15,251 nucleotides of DNA from Betaproteobacteria bacterium. GTDB lineage: Bacteria; Pseudomonadota; Gammaproteobacteria; Burkholderiales; SG8-41. The DNA lies in NCBI GenBank assembly GCA_029863175.1, contig JAOTVX010000061.1:1-15251 (forward strand). The letters run 5' to 3'. Below, one piece after another: positions 1 through 6,309 of this stretch (position 1 is its first letter; the number at the start of each line of letters is the position of its first letter). The notes below the pieces were generated by a model that had not been told where the DNA came from, searched no databases, and saw only the letters and a list, made by a program, of their open reading frames with translations. The position numbers and the translations under genes were made by a program.

Positions 1-53
1 CTGGTCGATCGCCACCGCTCGCCATCGACTGGCACGCGCCATCGCGCGAGGGC

Positions 54-77
54 TCCCGCAGTGTCCGTGCTGCGGGA
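54..77. other. Perfect hairpin, 8-bp stem
   Basis: TCCCGCAG (54-61) and CTGCGGGA (70-77) are exact reverse complements around an 8-nt loop. No T-tract follows on either strand, so it is not a convincing intrinsic terminator. The rest of 1-222 holds no supportable gene. Confidence 0.3.
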
Positions 78-170
78 AAGCATACCGGCGGGCAGCGGCG
101 CGTGATTAGCAAACACAGTACGACTAATGAATCACTGTTGATCGGCAGGCCACTAACAACGGGCCGTGTT

Positions 171-207
171 ATGGAGGGCCGGCAGTGCGCGTGCCAGCCG
201 CCTCCAT
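171..207 (-). terminator. Possible terminator hairpin after the DHDPS-family gene
   Basis: ATGGAGG (171-177) pairs with CCTCCAT (201-207), and the stem continues imperfectly through GCCGGC/GCCAGC around a 9-nt loop. It starts 15 nt beyond the minus-strand stop codon at 223-225, where a terminator would sit. No clear T-run follows on the minus strand, so it may instead be a 3'-end stabilising structure. Confidence 0.35.
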
Positions 208-222
208 GCGTTTTGATCGGAC

Positions 223-1140
223 CTACCAGCCGTGGGGCTCGGTCTGGAGGATGTTCATTTCCTCCAGCTGCGCGCGCAGGTACTCAACCCGCTCCTTCGT
301 GGCCGTTGGCAACGGCGAGCGGGTCGGGCCGACCGCACGCCCCATCATGATCATCGCCCCCTTGAGCGATGAGGGGTACTGTTCCTTGAACAGGCGCCAC
401 AATCGCGAGAGCGTGAACTGGCACTGCCGCGCGGCCGCCCAGTCGTGGTCCACCAGTGACTTGAAGAACCGGTTGCAGAGGTGGGGCGCGATAGCGCCGG
501 ACGACGAGAAGGAGCCGCACGCGCCGAGCGGATAGGAGGGCAGGAGATGCTCGACGCCCATGATGATCTTGAAGTCGGGGCGCATTTTGAGCGCCATGCG
601 GGAAATTTCCAGAAACTTCTCGCTGTGGAAGCTGGCGTCCTTCATGCCGATATAGTTGGGCAGTCGCTCGATAAGGCGGGCCGTGAGCTCGGCCGTGAAC
701 TCCACGCCTTCGCCGTTGCGCCAAGGCGAGTTGTAGGTGAGCAACGGCAGCTTCGTCGCAGTGCCGATCCGGACAACGGAGTCAAAAATCTCGTCCTGCG
801 CGGGCCGACGGCAGTACGGCGATATGACGAGTATCGCGTCCGCCCCGATCTTCTCAGCGTGTCGCGCGAGATCGAGGGAGTCTTCCTCTGAAAGTGTTCC
901 AACGAATATGGAAACGGGGACGCGCTTCGCGACGGTTTTGACAGCTATCTCGGCACCGAGTTTGCGCTCAGCAATGCTGAGATTCAGGGACTCGGCCTTG
1001 TGATGAGGCCAGGCAATGGCCGGGGCGCCGTTGCGGACGTGAAAATCCACCATCTTTGCAAAGCCCTCGCCGTCGAAACTGAAGTCATCCTTCAGTGGCG
1101 TGACAGGCGCCTGCATGACACCCTTAAGATTGAGCGACAT
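223..1140 (-). CDS. Dihydrodipicolinate synthase/N-acetylneuraminate lyase family protein
   Basis: A 305-residue class I aldolase-type TIM barrel, the usual family length. The Schiff-base lysine is K167 in IGMKDAS and the family tyrosine is Y136 in LLTYNSP; GADAILVISPY (about 99-109) is the typical strand before it. The start at 1140 is chosen because GGGAG lies just upstream, whereas the longer frame to 1203 has no such signal. A -10-like hexamer (1249-1254, read on the minus strand) lies upstream. The usual GTTGE substrate-carboxylate loop is replaced by WPHHKAES around residues 44-51, so a true lysine-biosynthetic DapA is unlikely. Family members act on many 2-oxo acids, hydroxyproline-derived imines and sugar acids; the substrate here cannot be read. 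It lies 152 bp downstream of the OCD-family gene on the same strand and may be co-transcribed with it. Confidence 0.88.
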   Translation of the reverse strand: MSLNLKGVMQAPVTPLKDDFSFDGEGFAKMVDFHVRNGAPAIAWPHHKAESLNLSIAERKLGAEIAVKTVAKRVPVSIFVGTLSEEDSLDLARHAEKIGADAILVISPYCRRPAQDEIFDSVVRIGTATKLPLLTYNSPWRNGEGVEFTAELTARLIERLPNYIGMKDASFHSEKFLEISRMALKMRPDFKIIMGVEHLLPSYPLGACGSFSSSGAIAPHLCNRFFKSLVDHDWAAARQCQFTLSRLWRLFKEQYPSSLKGAMIMMGRAVGPTRSPLPTATKERVEYLRAQLEEMNILQTEPHGW

Positions 1141-1292
1141 GATACTTTCTCCCGGTTGCGCTTCAGCGGTGACGGTTCGTGGCGCGAACTTTCGACAACG
1201 CACGCGCCGTTCGCGCCACCGCAGCCGAAACTCGCTGACAGCGATTCGATTTTAGTGAGAATCCTGCGAAACCGCCAGTTTGGGGCCGCCGG

Positions 1293-2279
1293 TTACCGCG
1301 CGCGTACGGGACGGCGCAGACTACCGAGGTCTGGTGCGGCGGACAGGCTTGCCTCGGCGCCCAGCAGTTCAAAATAACGCACGGCGAGGGAGAGATCCTG
1401 CAGGGCCGTGCCCACCGACTTGAAAGCGATGCGGCCCTCTTGCGGAATGACGGCGCTTCCTGAAACGACTTGCGAGAGAGTTGCACGCCGGGCCTCGGGG
1501 ACCGAGCCGCTTCTTGCCACTGCGATCAGGTCTCCCGCCTCCTCGTAGGCATGAGGCGAATCCGCCACAACCAGTTCCGCGCCGCTGAACGAGCGCACGT
1601 CCGCTTCCGCAAACTGTGCTCGCGTGTTACCGACCGCGCAGAGCAGCCGGCATCGATCGAGCCACTCCCCGCGCAACACCGGCTCACTGCTGCGCGCGCT
1701 GCTTGCGGCCACGACGACCGGATGACTCCTTGCTGCCGCTTCGGCAGAATCCACCGGCGTGGTGGGAAAACCGAGACGCTCCGACATTTCGCGCGCGTAG
1801 CGTTCGCGGTTTGCAGGAGTGGGGCTATAGACGGTGGCTGACCGCACGCGGTACACGGAAGCAAGACTTTCGAGTTGCGTGCGCGCCTGGTTTCCGGATC
1901 CGATCACTCCTATCGTAACCGGATCGCTTACGTGCACCTTCCTCGCGACCACGCCGCTTGCCGCCCCGGTGCGAAGGTCGGTGATGAGCTGCCCATCCAG
2001 TGCGGCGAGCAACGCGCCGTCTTTCAACCGGTATAGCGAGACCACGTAACGTACGCCGACCCCCTCGATCGTGTGATATGCCTTCGTAGCCAAAAACCCC
2101 GCTTGGTGATCTGCGGCAACAAGAACGCGCATCGATCCAGTGCCGAAGTCGGTGTTGAACTTCGGCGAAATGAAGGTCATTTCCGCCGCCTCATGGCGCA
2201 GGGTTGCTTCCAGCAAATCGATGGCCTCGGGCATACCGATCACGCCTTTGAGTGCCTCGTATCCCAGCATTACCGCCAT
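1293..2279 (-). CDS. Ornithine cyclodeaminase/mu-crystallin family protein
   Basis: A 328-residue NAD(P)-dependent enzyme of the OCD/mu-crystallin family. Members include ornithine cyclodeaminase, alanine dehydrogenase and ketimine or delta1-pyrroline-2-carboxylate reductases. Visible signatures: K66 in FLATKAYHT, the conserved TDLRTGAAS segment with R103, the Rossmann loop VIGSGNQA (G127, G129, A132) and the catalytic-type aspartate D240 in VVADSPHAYEEAGDL. The frame extends upstream to 2444, but those residues lack family character, and GGGGAG sits about 7 nt before the ATG at 2279, so that start is preferred. It heads the minus-strand pair with the DHDPS-family gene and is divergent from the enoyl-CoA hydratase gene. 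Subfamily function is not resolved from sequence alone. Confidence 0.88.
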   Translation of the reverse strand: MAVMLGYEALKGVIGMPEAIDLLEATLRHEAAEMTFISPKFNTDFGTGSMRVLVAADHQAGFLATKAYHTIEGVGVRYVVSLYRLKDGALLAALDGQLITDLRTGAASGVVARKVHVSDPVTIGVIGSGNQARTQLESLASVYRVRSATVYSPTPANRERYAREMSERLGFPTTPVDSAEAAARSHPVVVAASSARSSEPVLRGEWLDRCRLLCAVGNTRAQFAEADVRSFSGAELVVADSPHAYEEAGDLIAVARSGSVPEARRATLSQVVSGSAVIPQEGRIAFKSVGTALQDLSLAVRYFELLGAEASLSAAPDLGSLRRPVRAR

Positions 2280-2442
2280 TCCTGACTCCCCTGCTGCCAA
2301 TGTGCGGATCTCGCGCTCAACACCGAACACCGACGGAATTCTATAGACAACCTTGTAGCTCGAACAGCGGAGAGCAACTAGAATGCGAGTTCCGCACCGC
2401 AATCGCTTGGTGGCCTGGCAATTAGCTCGAGCGGTCCAGCTC

Positions 2443-2452
2443 AACGATCGTT
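2443..2452. promoter_or_regulatory. 10-bp perfect palindrome in divergent promoter region
   Basis: AACGATCGTT is a perfect palindrome 29 bp before the enoyl-CoA hydratase start, in the 202-bp gap between divergent genes, where an operator would be expected. A 10-bp palindrome can occur by chance, no second copy was seen, and no good -35/-10 pair was found. Low confidence. Confidence 0.15.
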
Positions 2453-2481
2453 ACTTTTCGGGATAAACGAGGAGATTTTCA

Positions 2482-3276
2482 ATGGCCAAGGCTGACAATC
2501 CCGCGGTACTGGTCGAACGCGAAGACAAGATCCTGACCATCACCTTGAATCGCGCGGAGAACCACAATCTCTGGAACCGCGAGATGCTGCTCGCCTTCGA
2601 GCCGGTGGTGGACGCGCTGCACAAGGATGACGAAGCGCACGTCGTTATCCTCAAGGCCGCGGGCGGAGAGTACTTCTCCTGGGGCGCGTTCGATCCCGCG
2701 ATCCGCGGCGCGATGGACAAGAACGAGGTCGTGGAGATGGTGCTGCGCGGCTCGCGGCTGCGCGACTCCCTCGAGGTCGTGCCGCAGCTCACGATCTGCG
2801 CCATCAACGGCAAGGCGCGCGGTAATGGCGTCGAGCTCTCGCTCGCCTGCGACATGCGTTTCGTGTCCGATCGTTCCACGATCGAATTTCCCGAGGCGGA
2901 CATGGGCGGCATTCCGGGTGGCGGCGGGCCGGCACGGCTGCCCGCGGTCGTCGGCCACGCCCGAGCGCTCGATCTGCTGTGCACCGGACGCTTGGTCGGT
3001 GCGGAGGAGATGGTGCGGATCGGCTTCGCGCTCTCAGCTTTCCCGCATGAGAAGATGATTGACGAGGTGATGAAGTACGCGCGCGTCATCGCCTCGAAAG
3101 GCCCGATCGCTGTGCGCGGCGCAAAGAAAATCTCGTTCACGCGTCTTGCGCCGGGCCTGCGCGAGGCGCGCCAGTTCTCCGACCAGCTGCGCTCCAAGCT
3201 CGAGTGGACGCACGACGTGGACGAGGCGATCAAGGCGCATAAGGAGGGGCGGAAGCCCCGATTTACTGGAAGATAA
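2482..3276 (+). CDS. Enoyl-CoA hydratase/isomerase (crotonase) family protein
   Basis: A 264-residue crotonase-fold enzyme, full length for the family. The first oxyanion-hole segment is YFSWGAFD (64-71) and the second is ARGNGVELSLACD (112-124). Both glutamates used by hydratases are present: E118 in GVELS and E138 in FPEADMGGIPGGGG. The C-terminus KEGRKPRFTGR is the usual helix ending in a K/R-P-x-F-x-G-R motif. The ATG at 2482 follows GAGGAG at good spacing. It should hydrate or isomerise an acyl-CoA in the cytoplasm; with both glutamates kept, hydratase chemistry is plausible. The exact acyl-CoA is unknown. It is the first of three plus-strand genes separated by repeat-bearing gaps. Confidence 0.92.
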   Translation: MAKADNPAVLVEREDKILTITLNRAENHNLWNREMLLAFEPVVDALHKDDEAHVVILKAAGGEYFSWGAFDPAIRGAMDKNEVVEMVLRGSRLRDSLEVVPQLTICAINGKARGNGVELSLACDMRFVSDRSTIEFPEADMGGIPGGGGPARLPAVVGHARALDLLCTGRLVGAEEMVRIGFALSAFPHEKMIDEVMKYARVIASKGPIAVRGAKKISFTRLAPGLREARQFSDQLRSKLEWTHDVDEAIKAHKEGRKPRFTGR

Positions 3277-3280
3277 TGCG

Positions 3281-3315
3281 TGATGGGTGATGGGTGACGG
3301 GTGATGAGTGATGAG
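3281..3315 (+). repeat. TGAYGRG heptamer array, 5 units
   Basis: Five contiguous 7-nt units: TGATGGG, TGATGGG, TGACGGG, TGATGAG, TGATGAG. It begins 4 nt after the stop codon of the enoyl-CoA hydratase gene, in the orientation that puts TGA on the coding strand. Confidence 0.9.
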
Positions 3316-3337
3316 TAATTGCTCGTCATTCTTGTTT

Positions 3338-3360
3338 CTCTCGGCGTCTTGGCGGTTCAG
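3338..3360 (-). repeat. CCGCCAAG-type intergenic repeat, copy 1
   Basis: The plus strand reads CTCTCGGCGTCTTGGCGGTT, a reverse-orientation copy of the ACCGCCAAG(G)ACGCC repeat also found at 6003-6075, 6151-6181, 6202-6274 and 11385-11420. Confidence 0.6.
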
Positions 3361-3381
3361 TTTTGGGGTTACGCGAGGTTC

Positions 3382-3411
3382 GATTCACGTTTTACGATTT
3401 GCGATTCACGG
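3382..3411. repeat. Direct repeat of a GATTCACG-type unit
   Basis: GATTCACG occurs twice, with the related TTTACGATTTGCG between the copies. The same octamer recurs at 7318-7325. It lies just upstream of the PrdB/GrdB-like gene's ribosome binding site. Confidence 0.5.
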
Positions 3412-3419
3412 AGAACAAA

Positions 3420-4637
3420 ATGGTTCGTTTAGCCGACCTGCACCCCGCTGATGCGAAAGCACAGCTGGACAAGATTCCCGCGCTGACCGGATTCGGCCGG
3501 CCGTGGGTCAAACCGCCTGTGTTGTCGAAGGCGCGCATCGCGATCGTCACCACCGCCGGGCTGCACCGCCGTGGCGACCGGCCCTACGGTCCAAGCGCCA
3601 AATCCACTGACTACCGCGTCATTCCCGGCAACACGCCGGCATCCGAACTCGTGATGAGCCACCAGTCTGTCAACTTCGACCGGTCCGGCTTCCAGGAGGA
3701 CCACAACGTCGTCTTCCCGATCGACCGCCTGAGCGAGCTCGCGCGCGAAGGCATCATCGGCTCGGTCGCCGAGTATCACTACGCGTTCATGGGGGCGGCG
3801 CCGATCAAGGAGTTGAAGCCCAAGGCGATGGAGCTCGCGTGGCTGTTGAAGAAGGACAAGGTGGACGCGGTCCTGCTCTCGCCGGTCTGACCGAACTGCA
3901 CGTGCGCCGTGGGCGCGCTTAGCCACTACCTCGAGGAGGGCGGTATCGCGACGACGGGCATCTCGCTCATTCGCGAGCACACCGAGGCGATCAAGCCGCC
4001 GCGCGCACTGTGGGTGTCGTTCGATCTCGGCCGGCCGTTCGCCGTGCCGCACGATGCCGCGTTCCAGCGACGCGTGCTGCTCGCGCTCCTGCGCCTGCTC
4101 GAGGCGCCGTCCGGCCCCGTATTGGTGGATTACCCGGAGCAAGCGCCGCACACCGACGCCGACGAGATGGAAGGCGTGGCGTGCCCGGTGAGCTTTGGCG
4201 GTGCCGCGGAGCCGGGCGATCTTGGCGCAGCGCTCGCGCGCGAGATCGAGGAGATTGCACCTTGGTACGACCTGGCCAGGCAGCGCCGCGGCCGCACCAC
4301 GGTCGGCGCGAGCGGTGTCTCTGTAGAAGACGCCGCGCGTATCGTTGGCTCGTACCTGAACGGCAAGGCGAGCGAGACGATCAACGGCCTGAGCGCGGGC
4401 GAGAACCTCAAGCTCGCGTACGAAGACATCCGCGCTTATTACTTCGAGGCGGCTGGCGCGCGTCCTGGCAGCGCGCGGGCTCAGGAGATCCTGCGCTGGT
4501 TCTGGTTCAAAACCGCCGCTGGCCGTGCCTTCGCCCAGCTGCAGAAAGTGTGCCTCGCCAGCCGTGACGAGTCGGCGAAGCTCTTCGCCAGCCGCTCGCT
4601 GGTGCCGAATGTGATTCAGCGCGAACTGCCTAAGTGA
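3420..4637 (+). CDS. PrdB/GrdB-like candidate selenoprotein with in-frame TGA (Sec157)
   Basis: Read through the TGA at 3888-3890, this is one 405-residue protein. The family is the selenoprotein B group of D-proline, glycine, sarcosine and betaine reductases, which cleave C-N bonds reductively with a Sec/Cys redox centre. Visible family-like segments are VTTAGLH (43-49), YRVIPG (65-70), NVVFPIDRL (96-104), the stretch VDAVLLSPV ending at 156, then U157-P-N-C160-T-C162 and VGALSHYLEEGGI. Cys homologues, as I recall them, carry CPxC at this place. The part after about residue 236 is a long C-terminal region I do not recognise. The ATG at 3420 has GGAG upstream; an earlier in-frame ATG at 3363 lies in repeat DNA. 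An ordinary annotation would give 3420-3890 plus a GTG-start piece at 3909-4637. A nonsense-mutated pseudogene is the main alternative, but nothing else is damaged. No Sec machinery gene is in the window. Confidence 0.82.
3888..3890 (+). other. In-frame TGA, probable selenocysteine codon
   Basis: This TGA is in frame with both the upstream (from 3420) and downstream (to 4637) coding sequence. It occupies the first redox position of a UxxC motif, where homologues carry Sec or Cys. Confidence 0.75.
3902..3918 (+). promoter_or_regulatory. Candidate bacterial SECIS hairpin
   Basis: G3902-C3918, U3903-G3917 (wobble), then GCGCC (3904-3908) pairing with GGCGC (3912-3916) around the tri-loop GUG (3909-3911). 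Eighteen nt separate the TGA from the loop, and the loop begins with G. Both fit what is known of bacterial SECIS elements, which sit just downstream of the Sec codon inside the coding region. Short GC stems are common in such GC-rich DNA, so this is supporting evidence only. Confidence 0.5.
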
Positions 4638-4683
4638 CGGGTGACGGGTGACGGGTGACGGGTGACGGGTGACGAGTGGTGAG
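4635..4683 (+). repeat. TGACGGG heptamer array, 5 perfect units plus variants
   Basis: Five perfect TGACGGG units (4635-4669), then TGACGAG (4670-4676) and TGGTGAG. The first TGA is the stop codon of the PrdB/GrdB-like gene. Confidence 0.95.
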
Positions 4684-4799
4684 GAAGGGTGACGAATTAG
4701 CACGTTGAAGACGCTCTCGAGGAGTAACATGAAGGCTTAATTCATTGAGCCTGCTTGGCGACCCTGCCGCTCGTCCGCGCTGTCACTCAATACGCCTTA

Positions 4800-4834
4800 C
4801 CCATCACTCGTCACCTGTCACCCGTCACTCATCA
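4800..4834 (-). repeat. Heptamer array, reverse orientation, 5 units
   Basis: CCCATCA, CTCGTCA, CCTGTCA, CCCGTCA, CTCATCA: the reverse complement of the TGAYGRG unit. It ends 17 nt before the guaC start. With the array at 4635-4683 it makes a long inverted repeat around a 116-bp spacer. Confidence 0.9.
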
Positions 4835-4851
4835 CCGGCAAGAGCCACCCG

Positions 4852-5889
4852 ATGCACATCGACCGCGACCTCAAGCTCGACTTCTGCGACGTGCTGATCC
4901 GCCCGAAGCGCTCGGCGCTGCCGTCGCGTGCGGAGGTGGACATCCATCGCGAGTTCGTCTTCCGCAACTCGCAACGCAAGTACCGCGGCATCCCGATCAT
5001 CGGCGCCAACATGGATACCGTCGGCACCTTCGAGATGGCGCGCGTGCTGGCGGGGTTCGACCTCTCGGTGGCGCTGCACAAGCACTACGCCGAGGACGAG
5101 CTGGTAACGTTCTTCAGCTCGCTCGAGAAGAAGTCATCCACTTTCTACTCGATGGGCATCGCAAAAAGCGATGCCGACAAGTTCGAGCGCGTGCTCGAGC
5201 GCGCGGGCGAGGCGATCGAGTATGTGTGTATCGACGTCGCCAACGGCTACACGGAAGGCTTCGTCAAGTTCGTCGAGAAATTCCGCCAGGCCCACCCAGG
5301 GATCACCCTCATAGCGGGCAACGTCGTCACCGGTGAGATGACCGAGGAATTGATCCTTTCGGGCGCCGACATAGTGAAGGTCGGCATCGGGCCGGGCTCG
5401 GTGTGCACCACGCGCACCATGACGGGCGTGGGTTACCCGCAGCTCTCCGCGGTGATCGAATGCGCGGATGCCGCGCATGGCCTCGGCGGTCAGATCTGTG
5501 CCGACGGCGGGTGCGTCGCGCCCGGCGACATCGCCAAGGCGTTTGGCGGCGGCGCGGACTTCGTGATGCTGGGCGGTATGCTCGCCGGGCACGACGAGTG
5601 CGCGGGCGAGGTCATCGAGAAAGACGGCCGGCGCTATCAGCGCTTCTACGGCATGAGCTCGCGCATCGCGATGGAGAAATACGCCGGCGGCGTCGCCAAC
5701 TACCGGGCTTCGGAGGGCAAGGACGTGCTCATCGACTACCGCGGCCCGGTCGACGGGACCGTGCGCGAAATCCTGGGCGGCGTGCGCTCGGCCTGCACCT
5801 ACGTCGGCGCGCGGAAGCTGAAGGAACTCACCAAGCGCACCACGTTCGTGCGGATGTCAGGGCAAATGAACAACGCCTTTGATGAGTGA
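4852..5889 (+). CDS. guaC: GMP reductase
   Basis: A 345-residue (beta/alpha)8 enzyme of the IMPDH/GMPR family that reductively deaminates GMP to IMP with NADPH in purine salvage. It matches the E. coli-type GuaC along its whole length: [16 protein letters not shown] near the N-terminus, [10 protein letters not shown] (51-60), [16 protein letters not shown], then the catalytic loop [11 protein letters not shown] with C185. Further on are [28 protein letters not shown]288 in RASEGK, and the ending [10 protein letters not shown]. No CBS domain is present, which separates it from most IMP dehydrogenases. The start at 4852 gives the family N-terminus, though the upstream Shine-Dalgarno is weak (AAGAG). 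The last residues D-E and the TGA stop are made of TGATGAG-type repeat sequence. Why guaC sits here is unclear. Confidence 0.97.
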   Translation: MHIDRDLKLDFCDVLIRPKRSALPSRAEVDIHREFVFRNSQRKYRGIPIIGANMDTVGTFEMARVLAGFDLSVALHKHYAEDELVTFFSSLEKKSSTFYSMGIAKSDADKFERVLERAGEAIEYVCIDVANGYTEGFVKFVEKFRQAHPGITLIAGNVVTGEMTEELILSGADIVKVGIGPGSVCTTRTMTGVGYPQLSAVIECADAAHGLGGQICADGGCVAPGDIAKAFGGGADFVMLGGMLAGHDECAGEVIEKDGRRYQRFYGMSSRIAMEKYAGGVANYRASEGKDVLIDYRGPVDGTVREILGGVRSACTYVGARKLKELTKRTTFVRMSGQMNNAFDE

Positions 5890-5921
5890 TCCATGAGTCG
5901 TGAGTCGTGAGTCGTGAATGG
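5880..5921 (+). repeat. Heptamer array at the guaC 3' end
   Basis: TGATGAG (5880-5886) overlaps the last guaC codons and the next TGA (5887) is its stop. Then come TGAGTCG three times (5894-5914) and TGAATGG. The unit here has drifted to TGAGTCG but keeps the 7-nt period. Confidence 0.85.
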
Positions 5922-5976
5922 AGTTTGTCACTGACGTTAATTTTCTTTCGCCTTCATCTTTCAGGCGGAGTCTGTG

Positions 5977-6078
5977 ATGCTTGACGAGCCAACCCGAAGC
6001 CTTACCGCCAAGGACGCCAAGGCCGCAAAGGAAGAGAAAAGCTATACCGCTGAGAGCGCAAAGGACGCGAAGGATTAA
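5977..6078 (+). CDS. Possible 33-residue KDAK-repeat peptide made from intergenic repeat
   Basis: ATG to TAA, 33 codons, with GGCGGAG ending 6 nt before the ATG. The peptide is Lys/Ala/Glu-rich, with TAKDAK (10-15) and AKDAKD (28-33) encoded by two forward copies of the CCGCCAAG-type repeat. No family is recognised. It is more likely repeat DNA that happens to be open than a real gene, but the Shine-Dalgarno is good enough to record it. Confidence 0.18.
   Translation: MLDEPTRSLTAKDAKAAKEEKSYTAESAKDAKD
6003..6075 (+). repeat. CCGCCAAG-type repeat, two forward copies
   Basis: The first copy (about 6003-6031) starts TACCGCCAAGGACGCCAAGG. The second (about 6044-6075) starts ATACCGCTGAGAGCGCAAAG and continues GACGCGAAGG. 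They are inverted relative to the copies at 6151-6274. Confidence 0.8.
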
Positions 6079-6150
6079 AAATTGGAATTCGAAAATGCGG
6101 TAAGTGTAAGTCTGTCCGGGCTGTCTGGACCATCTGCTCGCCTATATGCA

Positions 6151-6181
6151 GCCCTTGGCGTTGTCTTCGCGTCCTAGGGGT
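6151..6181 (-). repeat. CCGCCAAG-type repeat, degenerate reverse copy
   Basis: The plus strand reads CTTGGCGTTGTCTTCGCG then TCCTAGGGGT, a diverged reverse copy of the same repeat. Confidence 0.45.
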
Positions 6182-6201
6182 TGGATTCAAATTATTGCTC
6201 C

Positions 6202-6274
6202 CTTGGCGTCCTCCGCGTCCTCAGCGGTGAGGCTGTTGTTTTCCCTAGCGTCCTCCGCGTCCTTGGCGGTGAAG
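6202..6274 (-). repeat. CCGCCAAG-type repeat, two reverse copies
   Basis: Copy one (6202-6230) begins CTTGGCGTCCTCCGCGTCC. Copy two (6245-6274) ends CCTTGGCGGTGAAG. Both share the internal GCGTCCTCCGCGTCCT, so they look like a recent local duplication. They are inverted against 6003-6075. Confidence 0.8.
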
Positions 6275-6295
6275 CTTTGGCCCGTCTCCTCTTTA

Positions 6296-6309
6296 CTCAT
6301 CACTCGTCA
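6296..6309 (-). repeat. Heptamer units at the amidohydrolase 3' end
   Basis: CTCATCA (6296-6302) and CTCGTCA (6303-6309) are reverse units. Read on the minus strand they give TGACGAG then TGATGAG, which supply the final D-E codons and the TGA stop of the amidohydrolase. Confidence 0.75.

Larger units (their letters stand above)
5890..6299. other. 410-bp gene-poor gap filled with repeats
   Basis: The gap lies between convergent guaC and the amidohydrolase gene. It holds the heptamer arrays at each edge, at least five CCGCCAAG-type copies (two forward at 6003-6075, three reverse at 6151-6274) and one short open frame at 5977-6078. About 6080-6150 shows nothing recognisable. Confidence 0.8.

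Noticed and set aside
102..350. Small plus-strand gene at the left edge
   Set aside because: It overlaps the 3' end of the DHDPS-family gene in antisense and has no motif or ribosome site.
2280..2444. 55-residue N-terminal extension of the OCD-family protein
   Set aside because: The extension lacks family similarity and would fill the divergent promoter region; a good ribosome site lies just before the ATG at 2279.
2451..3329. 292-codon minus-strand frame opposite the enoyl-CoA hydratase
   Set aside because: Ser/Arg-rich shadow that begins in repeat DNA; the crotonase motifs are on the plus strand.
3420..4637. Two separate genes (3420-3890 and 3909-4637), or a pseudogene
   Set aside because: Both parts are in one frame, the break is a single TGA at the family redox site, the second part has no convincing ribosome site, and the family-like sequence crosses the TGA. 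A pseudogene cannot be fully excluded.
3429..4730. 433-codon minus-strand frame that would compete with the selenoprotein reading
   Set aside because: It starts inside the heptamer array region and is low-complexity Arg/Ala/Leu-rich; the plus strand carries the recognisable family.
4635..4834. CRISPR-like array
   Set aside because: The units are 7 nt and contiguous, with no spacers and no cas genes.
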